The translations under genes were made by a program, and so were the position numbers. A DNA stretch of 64,000 nt from Chitinophagaceae bacterium (GTDB taxonomy: Bacteria > Bacteroidota > Bacteroidia > Chitinophagales > Chitinophagaceae), in the NCBI GenBank assembly GCA_017307735.1, contig JAFKGR010000004.1, forward strand, positions 1-64,000, in the 5' to 3' direction. Every line of letters starts with the position of its first letter. Within the stretch, counting starts at the first letter, position 1. This document shows, piece after piece, positions 45,094 through 53,142 of this stretch. The notes below the pieces were generated by a model. That model made no database searches. It worked only from the letters and a program-made list of their open reading frames with translations, and was not told the origin of the DNA.

Positions 45094-45182
45094 ATTTGTT
45101 ATTTATTTTCCCATTATGAAATAAAATCGTAATTTAACTAACCAATTTTCATCAACTTCTTCATCCTAAAAACTTTTTAATC

Positions 45183-45611
45183 ATGAATCTCGTAAAGCAT
45201 CTGTTAAACAGGAAGGGAAACAAAATGGTTTCCGTAACGCCACACATTTCCGTGAGAGAAGCTCTTAGAATTATGGCTGAAAACGACATCGGATCTGTTG
45301 TGGTCATTGACAATGGTCTATTCGAAGGAATAATGACGGAAAGGGATTATTCCAGAAAAATTATTTTGATGAACCGCAATTCAAGGGACACCCAGGTAAG
45401 TGAAATTATGTCGAGGAATTTGCCAAAGGTCAGCCCTACCGATACCATTGAATATTGTATGGAATTGATGAACAACAATCACATCAGGTATTTGCCGGTT
45501 TTCGAAAATGATCAACTGACCGGAATTATTTCAATCAGCGATTTAATTAAGGAAACTGTAATTACACAACAGAGAACAATTAATCAATTAGAAGACTATA
45601 TCCGGGGCTAA
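45183..45611 (+). CDS. CBS domain pair protein
   Basis: This 142-aa protein is made of two CBS motifs, about 13-70 (V-R-E-A-L-R-I-M-A-E-N-D-I-G-S-V-V-V-I, then G-I-M-T-E-R-D-Y) and 72-135 (D-T-I-E-Y-C-M-E-L-M ... G-I-I-S-I-S-D-L-I). Stand-alone CBS pairs bind adenosine nucleotides and act as energy or redox sensors on partner proteins (family knowledge). The partner is unknown. It converges on the two-component operon. Confidence 0.88.
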   Translation: MNLVKHLLNRKGNKMVSVTPHISVREALRIMAENDIGSVVVIDNGLFEGIMTERDYSRKIILMNRNSRDTQVSEIMSRNLPKVSPTDTIEYCMELMNNNHIRYLPVFENDQLTGIISISDLIKETVITQQRTINQLEDYIRG

Positions 45612-45698
45612 GTAAGTTTTCAATCCTTGTGATGAAATTATTTTTTGAATGGCCGGGGAATTTGGTTCTTGTAATGTTTCATTAAGAGAGTGCTTATA

Positions 45699-46346
45699 TT
45701 AAATTTTATAATGACCTTCCTTGATTGCAAACAGGACCAGGCCTACGCGGCTTTTGATGTCGAATTTTAAAAAAAGGTTGTCGCGATAATTGTCAATAGT
45801 GCGGGGACTTGAGTGCATCCTATCTGCAATTTCTTTGTAAGTCAGATCGGAACAGGCAAGTTGTAAAAATTCTTTTTCTCTGTCAGAAATAAAAATGGGT
45901 TTTGATATTCTGGAGCTATGCTGTGCATTCCAGATTTTGGTACTGTTCATTAAATCGTTACTATAAAACCCCCTGTCCCTGACGTTGTCAAATGCCTGTT
46001 TCAGAACTGCCGGTTTACTGTCTTTCAAAAGATATCCACGCGCCCCGCTGTTTATCATTCTGATTACTGCCGATTCGTTATCTGAAACACTCAATACCAG
46101 CACCCTGGACTTTGGAAGATTATCTTTAATCCATAGCGCGGTTTCAAATCCATCCATAACCGGCATACTGATGTCAAGCAAAATAATGTCGGGCTTAATT
46201 CCTGTTTTAATTTTATCAATAAAATCTTTTCCATTACCCGCTTCTATCACCACTGTATAACCTTCAAATCTTTCAATAATTTTTGAAAGGCCACTTCGCA
46301 ATAGTTCGTGATCATCAACCAGGGCAATTTTAGTTTGGTCTTCCAT
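45699..46346 (-). CDS. NarL/LuxR-family response regulator
   Basis: The protein has 215 aa. The receiver domain has D-D-H at 11-13 and phosphoacceptor Asp58 in I-I-L-L-D-I-S-M-P. The C-terminal LuxR-type HTH (about 150-210) has D-R-E-K-E-F-L-Q-L-A-C, Y-K-E-I-A-D-R-M and S-P-R-T-I-D-N-Y-R. It overlaps the upstream kinase gene by 17 bp and is its clear partner. It is the last gene of a four-gene minus-strand operon. Confidence 0.93.
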   Translation of the reverse strand: MEDQTKIALVDDHELLRSGLSKIIERFEGYTVVIEAGNGKDFIDKIKTGIKPDIILLDISMPVMDGFETALWIKDNLPKSRVLVLSVSDNESAVIRMINSGARGYLLKDSKPAVLKQAFDNVRDRGFYSNDLMNSTKIWNAQHSSRISKPIFISDREKEFLQLACSDLTYKEIADRMHSSPRTIDNYRDNLFLKFDIKSRVGLVLFAIKEGHYKI

Positions 46347-47100
46347 TTGGCAGGCTGATTTTTATTTGTGTTCCTTTGTTTATTTCGCTTTGAATATCGA
46401 TATGTCCGCCGATAATCTGAACCCGGTCTTTAATATTTTTCAATCCGATTCCGCTACTTTTCAGATTATTCATATCAAATCCACAACCATCATCTTTGAT
46501 TAAGATAAACTGGCCTGAATTTTCATCATTAAAGGTCATACTTATTCTTGAAGCTTTTGCATGTTTGGTGATGTTATTGAGAATTTCCTGAATTACCCTG
46601 AAGATGATTAAGCCGTGCTCGTCAGTAAGATAAAAATCGGAAGATTCATTGTAAAAATCGATTTTGTACATCCCTGCTTTTCCTACCTGATTTAATAAAG
46701 ACTCAATGGAAGGAATAAATCCCTGTTCCTTGATGTAATCTGTGTTCAGGCTATGACTCAGTGTACGCAAGTCCGTTATTGCTTTTCCCAATAAATCATC
46801 AAGGGCTTCCTGTTGTGAAAATTCATCGGAAGAGTTGAGTTGTAACCTGGCCAGGCTAAGGGTTTGGCCTATGTTGTCATGAATTTCACGGCTGACATAA
46901 TTGAGTGTGTATTCCTGAATTTCAAGTCGGGTATCAAGCAACGTCTTTTCGAACTCTTTTTTGATTCTCTCATTTTCGTACAACAACTTGTTTTTTCTCG
47001 TATTGTTTCTGGCTATGAAAACCAAAAATAAAATGGCCAGAAATACCAAAACAAGTATTACGACAATGATTGTGAATATGACTTCTTCCTTAGCCCGCAT
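46330..47100 (-). CDS. NarX-type sensor histidine kinase without sensor domain
   Basis: This 256-aa kinase has one N-terminal TM helix (about 8-30) and almost no extracytoplasmic part. The HisKA_3 box has His74 in S-R-E-I-H-D-N-I-G-Q, and the HATPase domain has I-L-N-N-I-T-K-H-A, D-D-G-C-G-F and S-G-I-G-L-K-N-I. The start at 47100 overlaps the preceding 7TM gene by 43 bp, and no later start codon would keep the TM. The kinase therefore probably takes its input from the 7TM protein (inference). Confidence 0.9.
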   Translation of the reverse strand: MRAKEEVIFTIIVVILVLVFLAILFLVFIARNNTRKNKLLYENERIKKEFEKTLLDTRLEIQEYTLNYVSREIHDNIGQTLSLARLQLNSSDEFSQQEALDDLLGKAITDLRTLSHSLNTDYIKEQGFIPSIESLLNQVGKAGMYKIDFYNESSDFYLTDEHGLIIFRVIQEILNNITKHAKASRISMTFNDENSGQFILIKDDGCGFDMNNLKSSGIGLKNIKDRVQIIGGHIDIQSEINKGTQIKISLPNGRPN

Positions 47101-47816
47101 AATACAAATGCATAAGTAAATGATGAATATAATATTACATTTAATACCGGCATGATAATACGGTATAAGGTTACGTTCCGGATGGTGATTTGGTTTATTC
47201 TGATAAACTGATTCATGCCCATCACAACCAGAGCCCCAAGGCTAAAAATTAGTAAGCCGGCAGAGACCCAGAAAGCGGGTTCGTTTACGAAGAGGAAATA
47301 ATCTTCCCGCATGGCCATTTTAAATAGCATACCACTTGACAACAAAATATTAAAAAAATAAAAGAAAAGAATGGAAAAGGTATTCAGTTTGTTGATGCCT
47401 TCACCAAAGAAATAGTTTATGAAAAATCCTGCACAGGCTATTGTTGCAACAATACGGTATATCGCAGCATTCCGGGATGAAAGATTCAACAGGGTAAAAA
47501 ATCCATAAAAGATCAGTGGGGCTGCGGTAAGCGGATAGAGGTTAATGATAAAATAATTACTGTTATACCCTGCTGAAATAAGATAGGTAGAAATCAGATC
47601 CACAGAGAGACTTATTATGCATAACAGAAAAAAAACAAACATCTTTTCTTTTTTCAGTGAGCTGAAAAAGATTATTCCTGCAATCACCGAAGCCATTTCA
47701 AAATACTGGTGATAATAGATCATATCAAGCCAATGATTATCTGGTTCATAGATAATATGAGGGTTAAAATAAAATAATAAAGGAGTACTGTTTTTACGGA
47801 TAGGGTACTCCTGCAT
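47058..47816 (-). CDS. Seven-transmembrane protein, putative sensor of the kinase
   Basis: This 252-aa protein has seven hydrophobic helices at about 39-54, 59-81, 88-110, 117-136, 144-167, 182-205 and 217-242. I do not recognise a named family. The start at 47816 overlaps the upstream gene by 23 bp; a Met at 47723 (M-I-Y-Y-H-Q-Y-F) is an alternative that removes a polar N-terminus. The overlap with the downstream kinase and the kinase's lack of a sensor domain suggest it receives the signal (inference). Confidence 0.75.
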   Translation of the reverse strand: MQEYPIRKNSTPLLFYFNPHIIYEPDNHWLDMIYYHQYFEMASVIAGIIFFSSLKKEKMFVFFLLCIISLSVDLISTYLISAGYNSNYFIINLYPLTAAPLIFYGFFTLLNLSSRNAAIYRIVATIACAGFFINYFFGEGINKLNTFSILFFYFFNILLSSGMLFKMAMREDYFLFVNEPAFWVSAGLLIFSLGALVVMGMNQFIRINQITIRNVTLYRIIMPVLNVILYSSFTYAFVLCGLRKKSYSQSLS

Positions 47817-48111
47817 TTACCGGCAAAATAGTATTCCCTTCTTCATCTGTGGCAGTATTACCAGCTTCATCACAAGCAAAGAAAAAAACGGTCATTCTGC
47901 CAGTGGATTCTTTATCAGGAGAATACATTTCTGTATAAATGCCAAACCTGACCTGAATTTCAGCAGCATGGGGCGATACTTTCTGAAGCCACGATGCAAG
48001 TTCTGTTGGATTAAATCCAACCCCGGTTGTGATTTTTCCTGTTGCCTTTGGCAGTTGTGCGGTGTAGGCATTGATACAATCATTTGCCATCTTTTGAGTT
48101 ACGCTTTTCAT
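47794..48111 (-). CDS. Small soluble hypothetical protein (105 aa)
   Basis: This is the first gene of the four-gene minus-strand signalling operon. The protein is soluble, with no signal peptide or TM. It has V-R-F-G-I-Y and M-T-V-F-F-F-A-C-D-E-A-G-N strand-like segments followed by an acidic turn, a pattern I associate with small Chitinophagaceae proteins of unknown function. It overlaps the 7TM gene by 23 bp if the upstream start of that gene is used. Role unknown. Confidence 0.7.
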   Translation of the reverse strand: MKSVTQKMANDCINAYTAQLPKATGKITTGVGFNPTELASWLQKVSPHAAEIQVRFGIYTEMYSPDKESTGRMTVFFFACDEAGNTATDEEGNTILPVNAGVPYP

Positions 48112-48216
48112 AACAGTTGTTTAACAACTAAAGTAATGAAATAATTTAAATGTTAAATGGTATGAGCCTCACCAATTTCAGAAAGTCTGTAACAATTTAT
48201 AGGTTTTTTTCAAAAT

Positions 48217-48233
48217 AGGGTGAAAACACCCTA
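48217..48233. promoter_or_regulatory. Perfect 7-4-7 dyad, possible operator of the NarL-type regulator
   Basis: TAGGGTG-AAAA-CACCCTA is fully symmetric in its arms and lies 106 bp upstream of the first ATG of the signalling operon. NarL-type regulators bind such inverted heptamers as dimers, so an autoregulatory site is plausible (inference). It could instead be an RNA hairpin. Confidence 0.4.
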
Positions 48234-48402
48234 CCGGGAGAATTAAAGTCTTAAGAAATTTGACAAACAAACGTCATTCTCCAAAACAGTTTTTAATCCG
48301 TACCGAAAACTGAAATGGTCTGGTGGTTTTTCAATATATAGCGGAGTTATTCTTGCTCTGCATCTTCTTAATTGATGTGGTTTTTCAATTAGGTCATCAA
48401 AG

Positions 48403-48424
48403 CGCCCCGAAAGGGGCGTTTTGC
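48403..48424 (+). terminator. Orphan terminator-like hairpin
   Basis: CGCCCC (48403-48408), GAAA tetraloop, GGGGCG (48413-48418), then TTTTGC. No plus-strand gene ends near it: the nearest upstream plus-strand stop is at 45611. Confidence 0.65.
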
Positions 48425-48492
48425 TTTCGTGGAGATCCCCGATGTTTACAGGATAATACTTTATTTTTACAACCGATAAAATTGAGAATCGG

Positions 48493-48759
48493 ATGAAAAT
48501 AAATCAATCCTATTTGCAAAGGCTTGAAAAGCTGGTTGAAGAGGCAGGATATATTCTCCGGTATGAAAGAGGTAGTTTTCAAAGCGGGTTTTGTATTCTT
48601 GAACATAAGAAAGTGGTTGTATTGAATAAGTTTCTTACGGTGGAAGGAAGAGTCAATACCATTATGGAATTGTTGCCTTCATTAAAAATAAATATTGATT
48701 TGCTTACTCTTGAACAGCAGCATATTTATGAGGAAATTATGGAGATGGCAGGCCGGTAA
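48493..48759 (+). CDS. Small conserved hypothetical protein (88 aa)
   Basis: This soluble alpha/beta protein starts M-K-I-N-Q-S-Y-L-Q-R-L-E-K-L. A middle R-Y-E-R-G-S-F-Q-S-G-F-C-I-L segment and H-K-K-V-V-V-L-N-K-F strand follow, and the C-terminal half is helical. The family is not recognised by name. It lies 48 bp before the MBL hydrolase gene, which has its own -7 box. Function unknown. Confidence 0.7.
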   Translation: MKINQSYLQRLEKLVEEAGYILRYERGSFQSGFCILEHKKVVVLNKFLTVEGRVNTIMELLPSLKINIDLLTLEQQHIYEEIMEMAGR

Positions 48760-48795
48760 GGCTAAATATCTAATGTTTGTCCACGCATAATTTTA

Positions 48796-48803
48796 TAGCT
48801 TTG
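48796..48803 (+). promoter_or_regulatory. -7 box (TAGCTTTG) abutting a GTG start
   Basis: Exact TAnnTTTG ending four bases before the GTG at 48808. This predicts a leaderless or nearly leaderless mRNA. Confidence 0.5.
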
Positions 48804-48807
48804 AACT

Positions 48808-49587
48808 GTGGATTATCCGGAAATTAAAATTACTTTTTTGGGAACCGGTACCAGTACGGGTGTTCCCATGATAGCATGTCATTGCGAGGTTTGCACTTCT
48901 ACAGATACCCATGACAAACGTTTCAGAAGCAGCATTCTGGTTGAAAGTAAAACTACGACTCTCATTGTGGATACGACTCCCGATTTCAGATCTCAGATGC
49001 TGCGGAATAAAGTGGACAAACTTGATGCGGTATTATTTACCCATAGCCACAAAGACCATGTGGCCGGGATGGATGATGTGAAAGCGTTTAGTTTTTTTCA
49101 GCATAAACCAATGGATATTTATGCGACAGAGCTTACGCAGACAGCCCTGAAAAGAGAATTCCCCTATGTATTTGAGAAAGAAAAATATCCCGGAGTGCCG
49201 GAAATAAACGTGCATACTATTGACAAAAACCATTCGTTTACGATTGGCGATATTTCAGTTATACCTATTCTGGTTTATCATTTGAACATGAGAGTATTGG
49301 GGTTCAGGTTTGGAGATTTTACCTATATCACAGATGCGAACAGAATAGAAACCGAAGAAAAACAAAAGATAATTGGAAGTAAAATCCTTGTGGTAAATGC
49401 GTTGAGAAAAAAGCCTCATATCTCCCATTTCACGCTTCAACAAGCTATTGATCTCGGGCACGAATTAAATATCCCGGAAGTATATTTTACTCATGTCAGC
49501 CATCAGTTGGGGCGATATGGTGATATTGAACAAGAATTACCAGAAGGAATGCATCTGGCATACGACGGGTTGAAACTTGTCCTTTAA
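48808..49587 (+). CDS. MBL-fold metallohydrolase, PhnP-like
   Basis: The protein has 259 aa from a GTG start. The N-terminus K-I-T-F-L-G-T-G-T-S-T-G-V-P (7-20) and H-C-E-V-C are typical of the PhnP group. The metal site is H79-S-H-K-D83-H84, with later Y-H-L-N and T-H-V-S-H motifs. PhnP-like enzymes are phosphodiesterases, often acting on cyclic ribose phosphates or similar small molecules (family knowledge); the substrate here is not known. Confidence 0.88.
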   Translation: MDYPEIKITFLGTGTSTGVPMIACHCEVCTSTDTHDKRFRSSILVESKTTTLIVDTTPDFRSQMLRNKVDKLDAVLFTHSHKDHVAGMDDVKAFSFFQHKPMDIYATELTQTALKREFPYVFEKEKYPGVPEINVHTIDKNHSFTIGDISVIPILVYHLNMRVLGFRFGDFTYITDANRIETEEKQKIIGSKILVVNALRKKPHISHFTLQQAIDLGHELNIPEVYFTHVSHQLGRYGDIEQELPEGMHLAYDGLKLVL

Positions 49588-49596
49588 AACAGGAAA

Positions 49597-50379
49597 CTAC
49601 TTTTTACCCTGGAAGAATCCCATTTCTTTGAGAATATTTTTGGTAACAGAGAGGCCTGTTTGTTCCAGATTGGTTTTTTGATCTTTTGAAGAAACAATAC
49701 AGGTGAAGAAATAAACATGCAGATTTTCCTCGATCCAGCCGCATACCCACGCCATTGGCTGATTCTTATTGCCGGTTGCTGAACCGGTTGTATAACTAAA
49801 TTTATAGAGTGTGTTGTCTTCCTTTAGCATTAGATCTTTCACGACCTGTTGTGCATATTTATCAACGCCAAGTTTATCAAAGTAAATTTTTGACATGAGG
49901 CCAAGCTGCTCATCCGGTGAAATTTTTAATTCTCCATTTAGCCAGAAGGCAGAATCGGATGTTTTCAGATTTCCATAATGCAATGAATCAACCCAGGCGC
50001 TCATAGGCTGGCTGCCTATTTTCGTCTGGAGCTTTCTGAAAAAGGTGGTATCATTTTTATCAAAAGCATCTTTTAATTTCATAGTAACATTTCCCGTATC
50101 CGAAACAATAAGTTTGGAGCTTGAATCTGTCAGCCTGGTTGTTTGAAGTGCAATGATTGTTTCGGCTATTTTAAAAATATCGCCGGGCGAAACCCTCTCC
50201 GTATCTGCCTTCATGTCGTAGATGGTAATCATTCCGGTCTGATTATTCAACAGCGAAAAACTTCCTTCGACATTGGCGGAATCAAAATATTTCTTCAGGC
50301 CGTTATCAACTTTTGCCGAACTCGGGGAACAGGATATAAACAGTATGCATACACTAAAAATGAGAAGTAAACGATTCAT
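49597..50379 (-). CDS. Class D beta-lactamase-like lipoprotein lacking the catalytic serine
   Basis: This 260-aa protein has a lipobox F-I-S-C (Cys17). Its layout follows OXA-type enzymes: G-S-F-S-L-L-N near 39-45, S-P-G-D-I-F-K-I-A-E-T at 64-74, Y-G-N at 135-137, F-W-L-N-G-E-L-K-I-S at 145-154, W-V-C-G-W-I-E and V-Y-F-F near 211-225. The S-x-x-K motif is D67-I-F-K70, so the nucleophilic Ser is replaced by Asp. The expected S-x-V is N-D-T and K-T-G is T197-T-G199. The fold seems kept while acylation chemistry is lost. It overlaps the DUF3109 gene by 1 bp. Confidence 0.8.
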   Translation of the reverse strand: MNRLLLIFSVCILFISCSPSSAKVDNGLKKYFDSANVEGSFSLLNNQTGMITIYDMKADTERVSPGDIFKIAETIIALQTTRLTDSSSKLIVSDTGNVTMKLKDAFDKNDTTFFRKLQTKIGSQPMSAWVDSLHYGNLKTSDSAFWLNGELKISPDEQLGLMSKIYFDKLGVDKYAQQVVKDLMLKEDNTLYKFSYTTGSATGNKNQPMAWVCGWIEENLHVYFFTCIVSSKDQKTNLEQTGLSVTKNILKEMGFFQGKK

Positions 50380-50975
50380 TAATTTTTCTTTGTTTTTTTG
50401 AGATAATTTGCACTTTGATGAAGCGCTTCATAAAAATCCGGTCCAAATCTGTTAATGATCGGTTCTTTCAGATATTCGTAAACCGGAATTTTCAATTTTT
50501 TGCCAAGTTCACATCCTGGGTCACAGAGTCTTTTCCGGGGTTCAAAAGTTATGAATTCTTTTCCGTTCACTTTTTTGACTTGTATCGGAAATAAATGGCA
50601 ACTGATGGGTTTTTGCCAACCATTTTTAATCTTGAATTTTCCTTCCTTAAATGCCTGTTGGATTGCACATTTGACCGTGCCATTTTTATCAACAGTTCCG
50701 TAGGCACACATTCCGTTCACAAGAGTAGGGGTAACCCATCCAAACTGAGAATTCATGATGTAGCCGCCAGTCTTCCTGATTTTATTTTTCCCCTCTTCAG
50801 TAAGATAAGGTTTGATGAGCGGATAAATTTCTTCCAAATATTGCAACTCTTCATTTTCCAAAATCGCTCCGGCTTCTCCTTCCACACAACAATGGCCTTT
50901 GCATGCATTCAGGTCACACACAAAATGTTCTTCCACTATTGCATCACTCACCCATTTATTGCCGATAGCTATCAT
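50379..50975 (-). CDS. DUF3109 family cysteine-rich protein
   Basis: This 198-aa protein has the DUF3109 pattern V-C-D-L-N-A-C-K-G-H-C-C (about 19-30), then C-A-Y-G, C-A-I-Q, C-H-L-F-P-I and C-D-P-G-C. The eight or more conserved Cys suggest a metal or Fe-S centre like YkgJ-type proteins (inference). It is widespread in Bacteroidota with unknown function. Its stop overlaps the start of the class D-like gene by one base. Confidence 0.88.
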   Translation of the reverse strand: MIAIGNKWVSDAIVEEHFVCDLNACKGHCCVEGEAGAILENEELQYLEEIYPLIKPYLTEEGKNKIRKTGGYIMNSQFGWVTPTLVNGMCAYGTVDKNGTVKCAIQQAFKEGKFKIKNGWQKPISCHLFPIQVKKVNGKEFITFEPRKRLCDPGCELGKKLKIPVYEYLKEPIINRFGPDFYEALHQSANYLKKTKKN

Positions 50976-51041
50976 CTGGCAAAAATAGGGAATTGAATAC
51001 AGTGTTTGAAGGCCCGGGTATGTCTCATCTGGAAGGTGAAA

Positions 51042-51689
51042 TTATTTCCATTTCAGCGTATTAATAAGATGCTTCATATCCTGCTGAAGAAAATTATTTA
51101 CGGGTTTCAGAGAATCTTCATTTGGAGTCGCATCAAAATATAATGCACCGCGAAGAAAGTTTTTTGTGGTGTCGGAAAGAAAGAACTGGTGTGCCGTTGC
51201 TACATCTCCGGTGAGGTTGAAGTAAACACCTGTCAGCCCGTTGGGAGTGTGCATAATACTGTCCTCAATAGAATAAGCTTTGATGTCATTTTTAAAACTA
51301 AGATTATAGGCGTCGTTTACCAGATCTGGAAATTTGTTGATAACCGTGGAGTCATGATATTGCCCGCCGGGGCCTTTGACTTTGAGAATTGACTCCCCAC
51401 CGATTTTCTTATAAGTCAGATAAATTTTTGCATGGAACCCCGGAAATGCGATGTTGATCCAAAACGGATTATCCTGATTAAAAACGGAATTGTCCTTGTC
51501 CGGCCTTGCATAGGAAGGATACTCAAATGTATAAGGGTATCCCTGTTCGTTGAAGGTCGTATAGGAGTGTTCAGGAAAATCTATTTTGAAATATCCGGTT
51601 CGTTTTGCGGTGTAGGGAGAATTGCATGCTATGGCAAAGCATATTATCAGGGGAAAAAAATATGATTTATTCTTTATTAATTGTTTCAT
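51042..51689 (-). CDS. gldD: Gliding motility lipoprotein GldD
   Basis: This 215-aa lipoprotein has a signal peptide with lipobox ending at Cys22 (F-A-I-A-C). The mature start G-Y-F-K-I-D-F-P-E-H-S-Y and P-Y-T-F-E-Y-P-S-Y-A are GldD hallmarks. In Flavobacterium johnsoniae GldD is required for gliding (established knowledge). It overlaps gldE by 23 bp, keeping the usual gldE-gldD order. Presence does not prove the organism glides, since GldD and GldE occur in some non-gliders. Confidence 0.88.
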   Translation of the reverse strand: MKQLIKNKSYFFPLIICFAIACNSPYTAKRTGYFKIDFPEHSYTTFNEQGYPYTFEYPSYARPDKDNSVFNQDNPFWINIAFPGFHAKIYLTYKKIGGESILKVKGPGGQYHDSTVINKFPDLVNDAYNLSFKNDIKAYSIEDSIMHTPNGLTGVYFNLTGDVATAHQFFLSDTTKNFLRGALYFDATPNEDSLKPVNNFLQQDMKHLINTLKWK

Positions 51690-52998
51690 CTGGAAGGGTA
51701 ATCTGTATCTTAAGTATGCGGTTTTTAACGATAAGAAGTGGTTTTATAACGTAGCCCTTTATATTGAATTCTGTGTTTTCTTTTGGGAAATCTCCGGCAA
51801 GTTCAAGAACAAGCCCGGCCAGCGAATCACTGTCACCACGCAGATCGTCAAAAGTGTCCGTTGAAATGTGCATTATTTTGCAGGCATCCTCTATCATGGT
51901 TTTGCCTTCAAAAACAAAGTTCTTGTTGTCTATCCTGATGTTTTGATCTTCTTCATCATCAAATTCATCGTGTATTTCACCCACAATTTCTTCTATGACA
52001 TCTTCCATGGTGATGATTCCCGAAGTCCCTCCGAATTCATCAACAACTACTGCGAGGTGCATGTGGCGGTTGCGGTATTCCTGAAGAAGATCTTCAATTT
52101 GTTTTTGTTCGTGCACGTAAAATACCGGACGGAGTAATTTCTGCCATTCGAATTCCTCTTTTTCATTCAGATGTGGCAATAAATCCTTTGTATGCAGGAT
52201 CCCTGCTATCTCGTCGAGGCTTCCCTTATACACCGGGATGCGGCTGTAAATCAATTTAGCTACTTTTTCTATGACCTGATGATAGCCGGATGTATATTCT
52301 ATCCCAACTACGTCGAGCCGTGTCCGCATGGTTTGTTTTACAGTGGTATTGCCGAATTTCCTTATTCCTTTGAGAATTTGCTTTTCTTCATTGCTCGCAT
52401 CATCCTCGCTAAGGAGTTCGATGTCGAGATCAGATTTCTTTTCTTCATTTCTGGTCTTCCCTATCAGTAATTCTTCAATGCTGTTATCAAAATTGACTAC
52501 CTGATGGCTTATTTTTCCCAATACCAGAAATATCAATTCCACAAGCACCGAAGAGGAGGAAGCAAACCAGATTTTGTGATGGCTTGCCCACACCCGTGGA
52601 AGTATTTCGGCAAAGGTGACAATCACCAGGGCTATAATGGCAATTTTGATGATTAAAATTAAATAGGATGGCAGGATTAACGCTGTTGCCCATTGGTCCA
52701 AAAGGATATTGGCAATAATGATGATTGAAATATTTACAATGGTATTTGCAATCAGAATAGCAGTGAATAATTCTTTGGGATTTTTCAGAAGCCCGACAAT
52801 TCTCTTGTACGATGGCTGGGTTCTCGTCTTCAGGATATTGATATCTTTTACGCTTAGTGAAAAAAAAGCAATTTGTGCCCCGGAGAGAAGGAAGGATAAG
52901 AAAAACAGGATCACAAGGATAAAAATGAAAACGGTTGACTCTGCAGGAGTAATTGCCTGAATCTGAAGAAAGTCAAGTAATCCCGGTAGGTGATCCAA
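51667..52998 (-). CDS. gldE: Gliding-associated protein GldE (CNNM/CorC-type)
   Basis: This 443-aa inner-membrane protein has a DUF21/CNNM domain with about four helices in the first 180 residues. A CBS pair (about 215-335, with G-I-L-H-T-K-D-L-L and G-T-S-G-I-I-T-M-E-D-V-I-E-E-I-V-G-E) and a C-terminal transporter-associated domain follow. Paralogs are Mg/Co efflux-related CorC/HlyC proteins. GldE works with GldD in Flavobacterium. Confidence 0.88.
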   Translation of the reverse strand: MDHLPGLLDFLQIQAITPAESTVFIFILVILFFLSFLLSGAQIAFFSLSVKDINILKTRTQPSYKRIVGLLKNPKELFTAILIANTIVNISIIIIANILLDQWATALILPSYLILIIKIAIIALVIVTFAEILPRVWASHHKIWFASSSSVLVELIFLVLGKISHQVVNFDNSIEELLIGKTRNEEKKSDLDIELLSEDDASNEEKQILKGIRKFGNTTVKQTMRTRLDVVGIEYTSGYHQVIEKVAKLIYSRIPVYKGSLDEIAGILHTKDLLPHLNEKEEFEWQKLLRPVFYVHEQKQIEDLLQEYRNRHMHLAVVVDEFGGTSGIITMEDVIEEIVGEIHDEFDDEEDQNIRIDNKNFVFEGKTMIEDACKIMHISTDTFDDLRGDSDSLAGLVLELAGDFPKENTEFNIKGYVIKPLLIVKNRILKIQITLPDETINKE

Positions 52999-53142
52999 TT
53001 GAAAAGATTTTGGTTAAAGATAGAGGAAAAATGATTTATTTTTTGATTTAAAGACAGAACAATTATGCAAATTAATTTAATGCCGATCCGCTTCGAATGG
53101 AGTTCTTTCGCCCCGAAAACAATAATTGCCTGCGGATAATAA

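Larger units (their letters stand above)
48112..48492. other. 381-bp divergent intergenic region with dyad and orphan terminator
   Basis: AGTTGTT-T-AACAACT (48115-48129) lies in the presumed leader of the minus-strand operon. The perfect dyad TAGGGTG-AAAA-CACCCTA is at 48217-48233. A C-T-T-A-A-T-T-G / C-A-A-T-T-A-G-G stem (about 48366-48393) precedes a GC-rich terminator hairpin at 48403-48418. No protein-coding frame was found. The content suggests an operator and possibly a small RNA. Confidence 0.55.
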
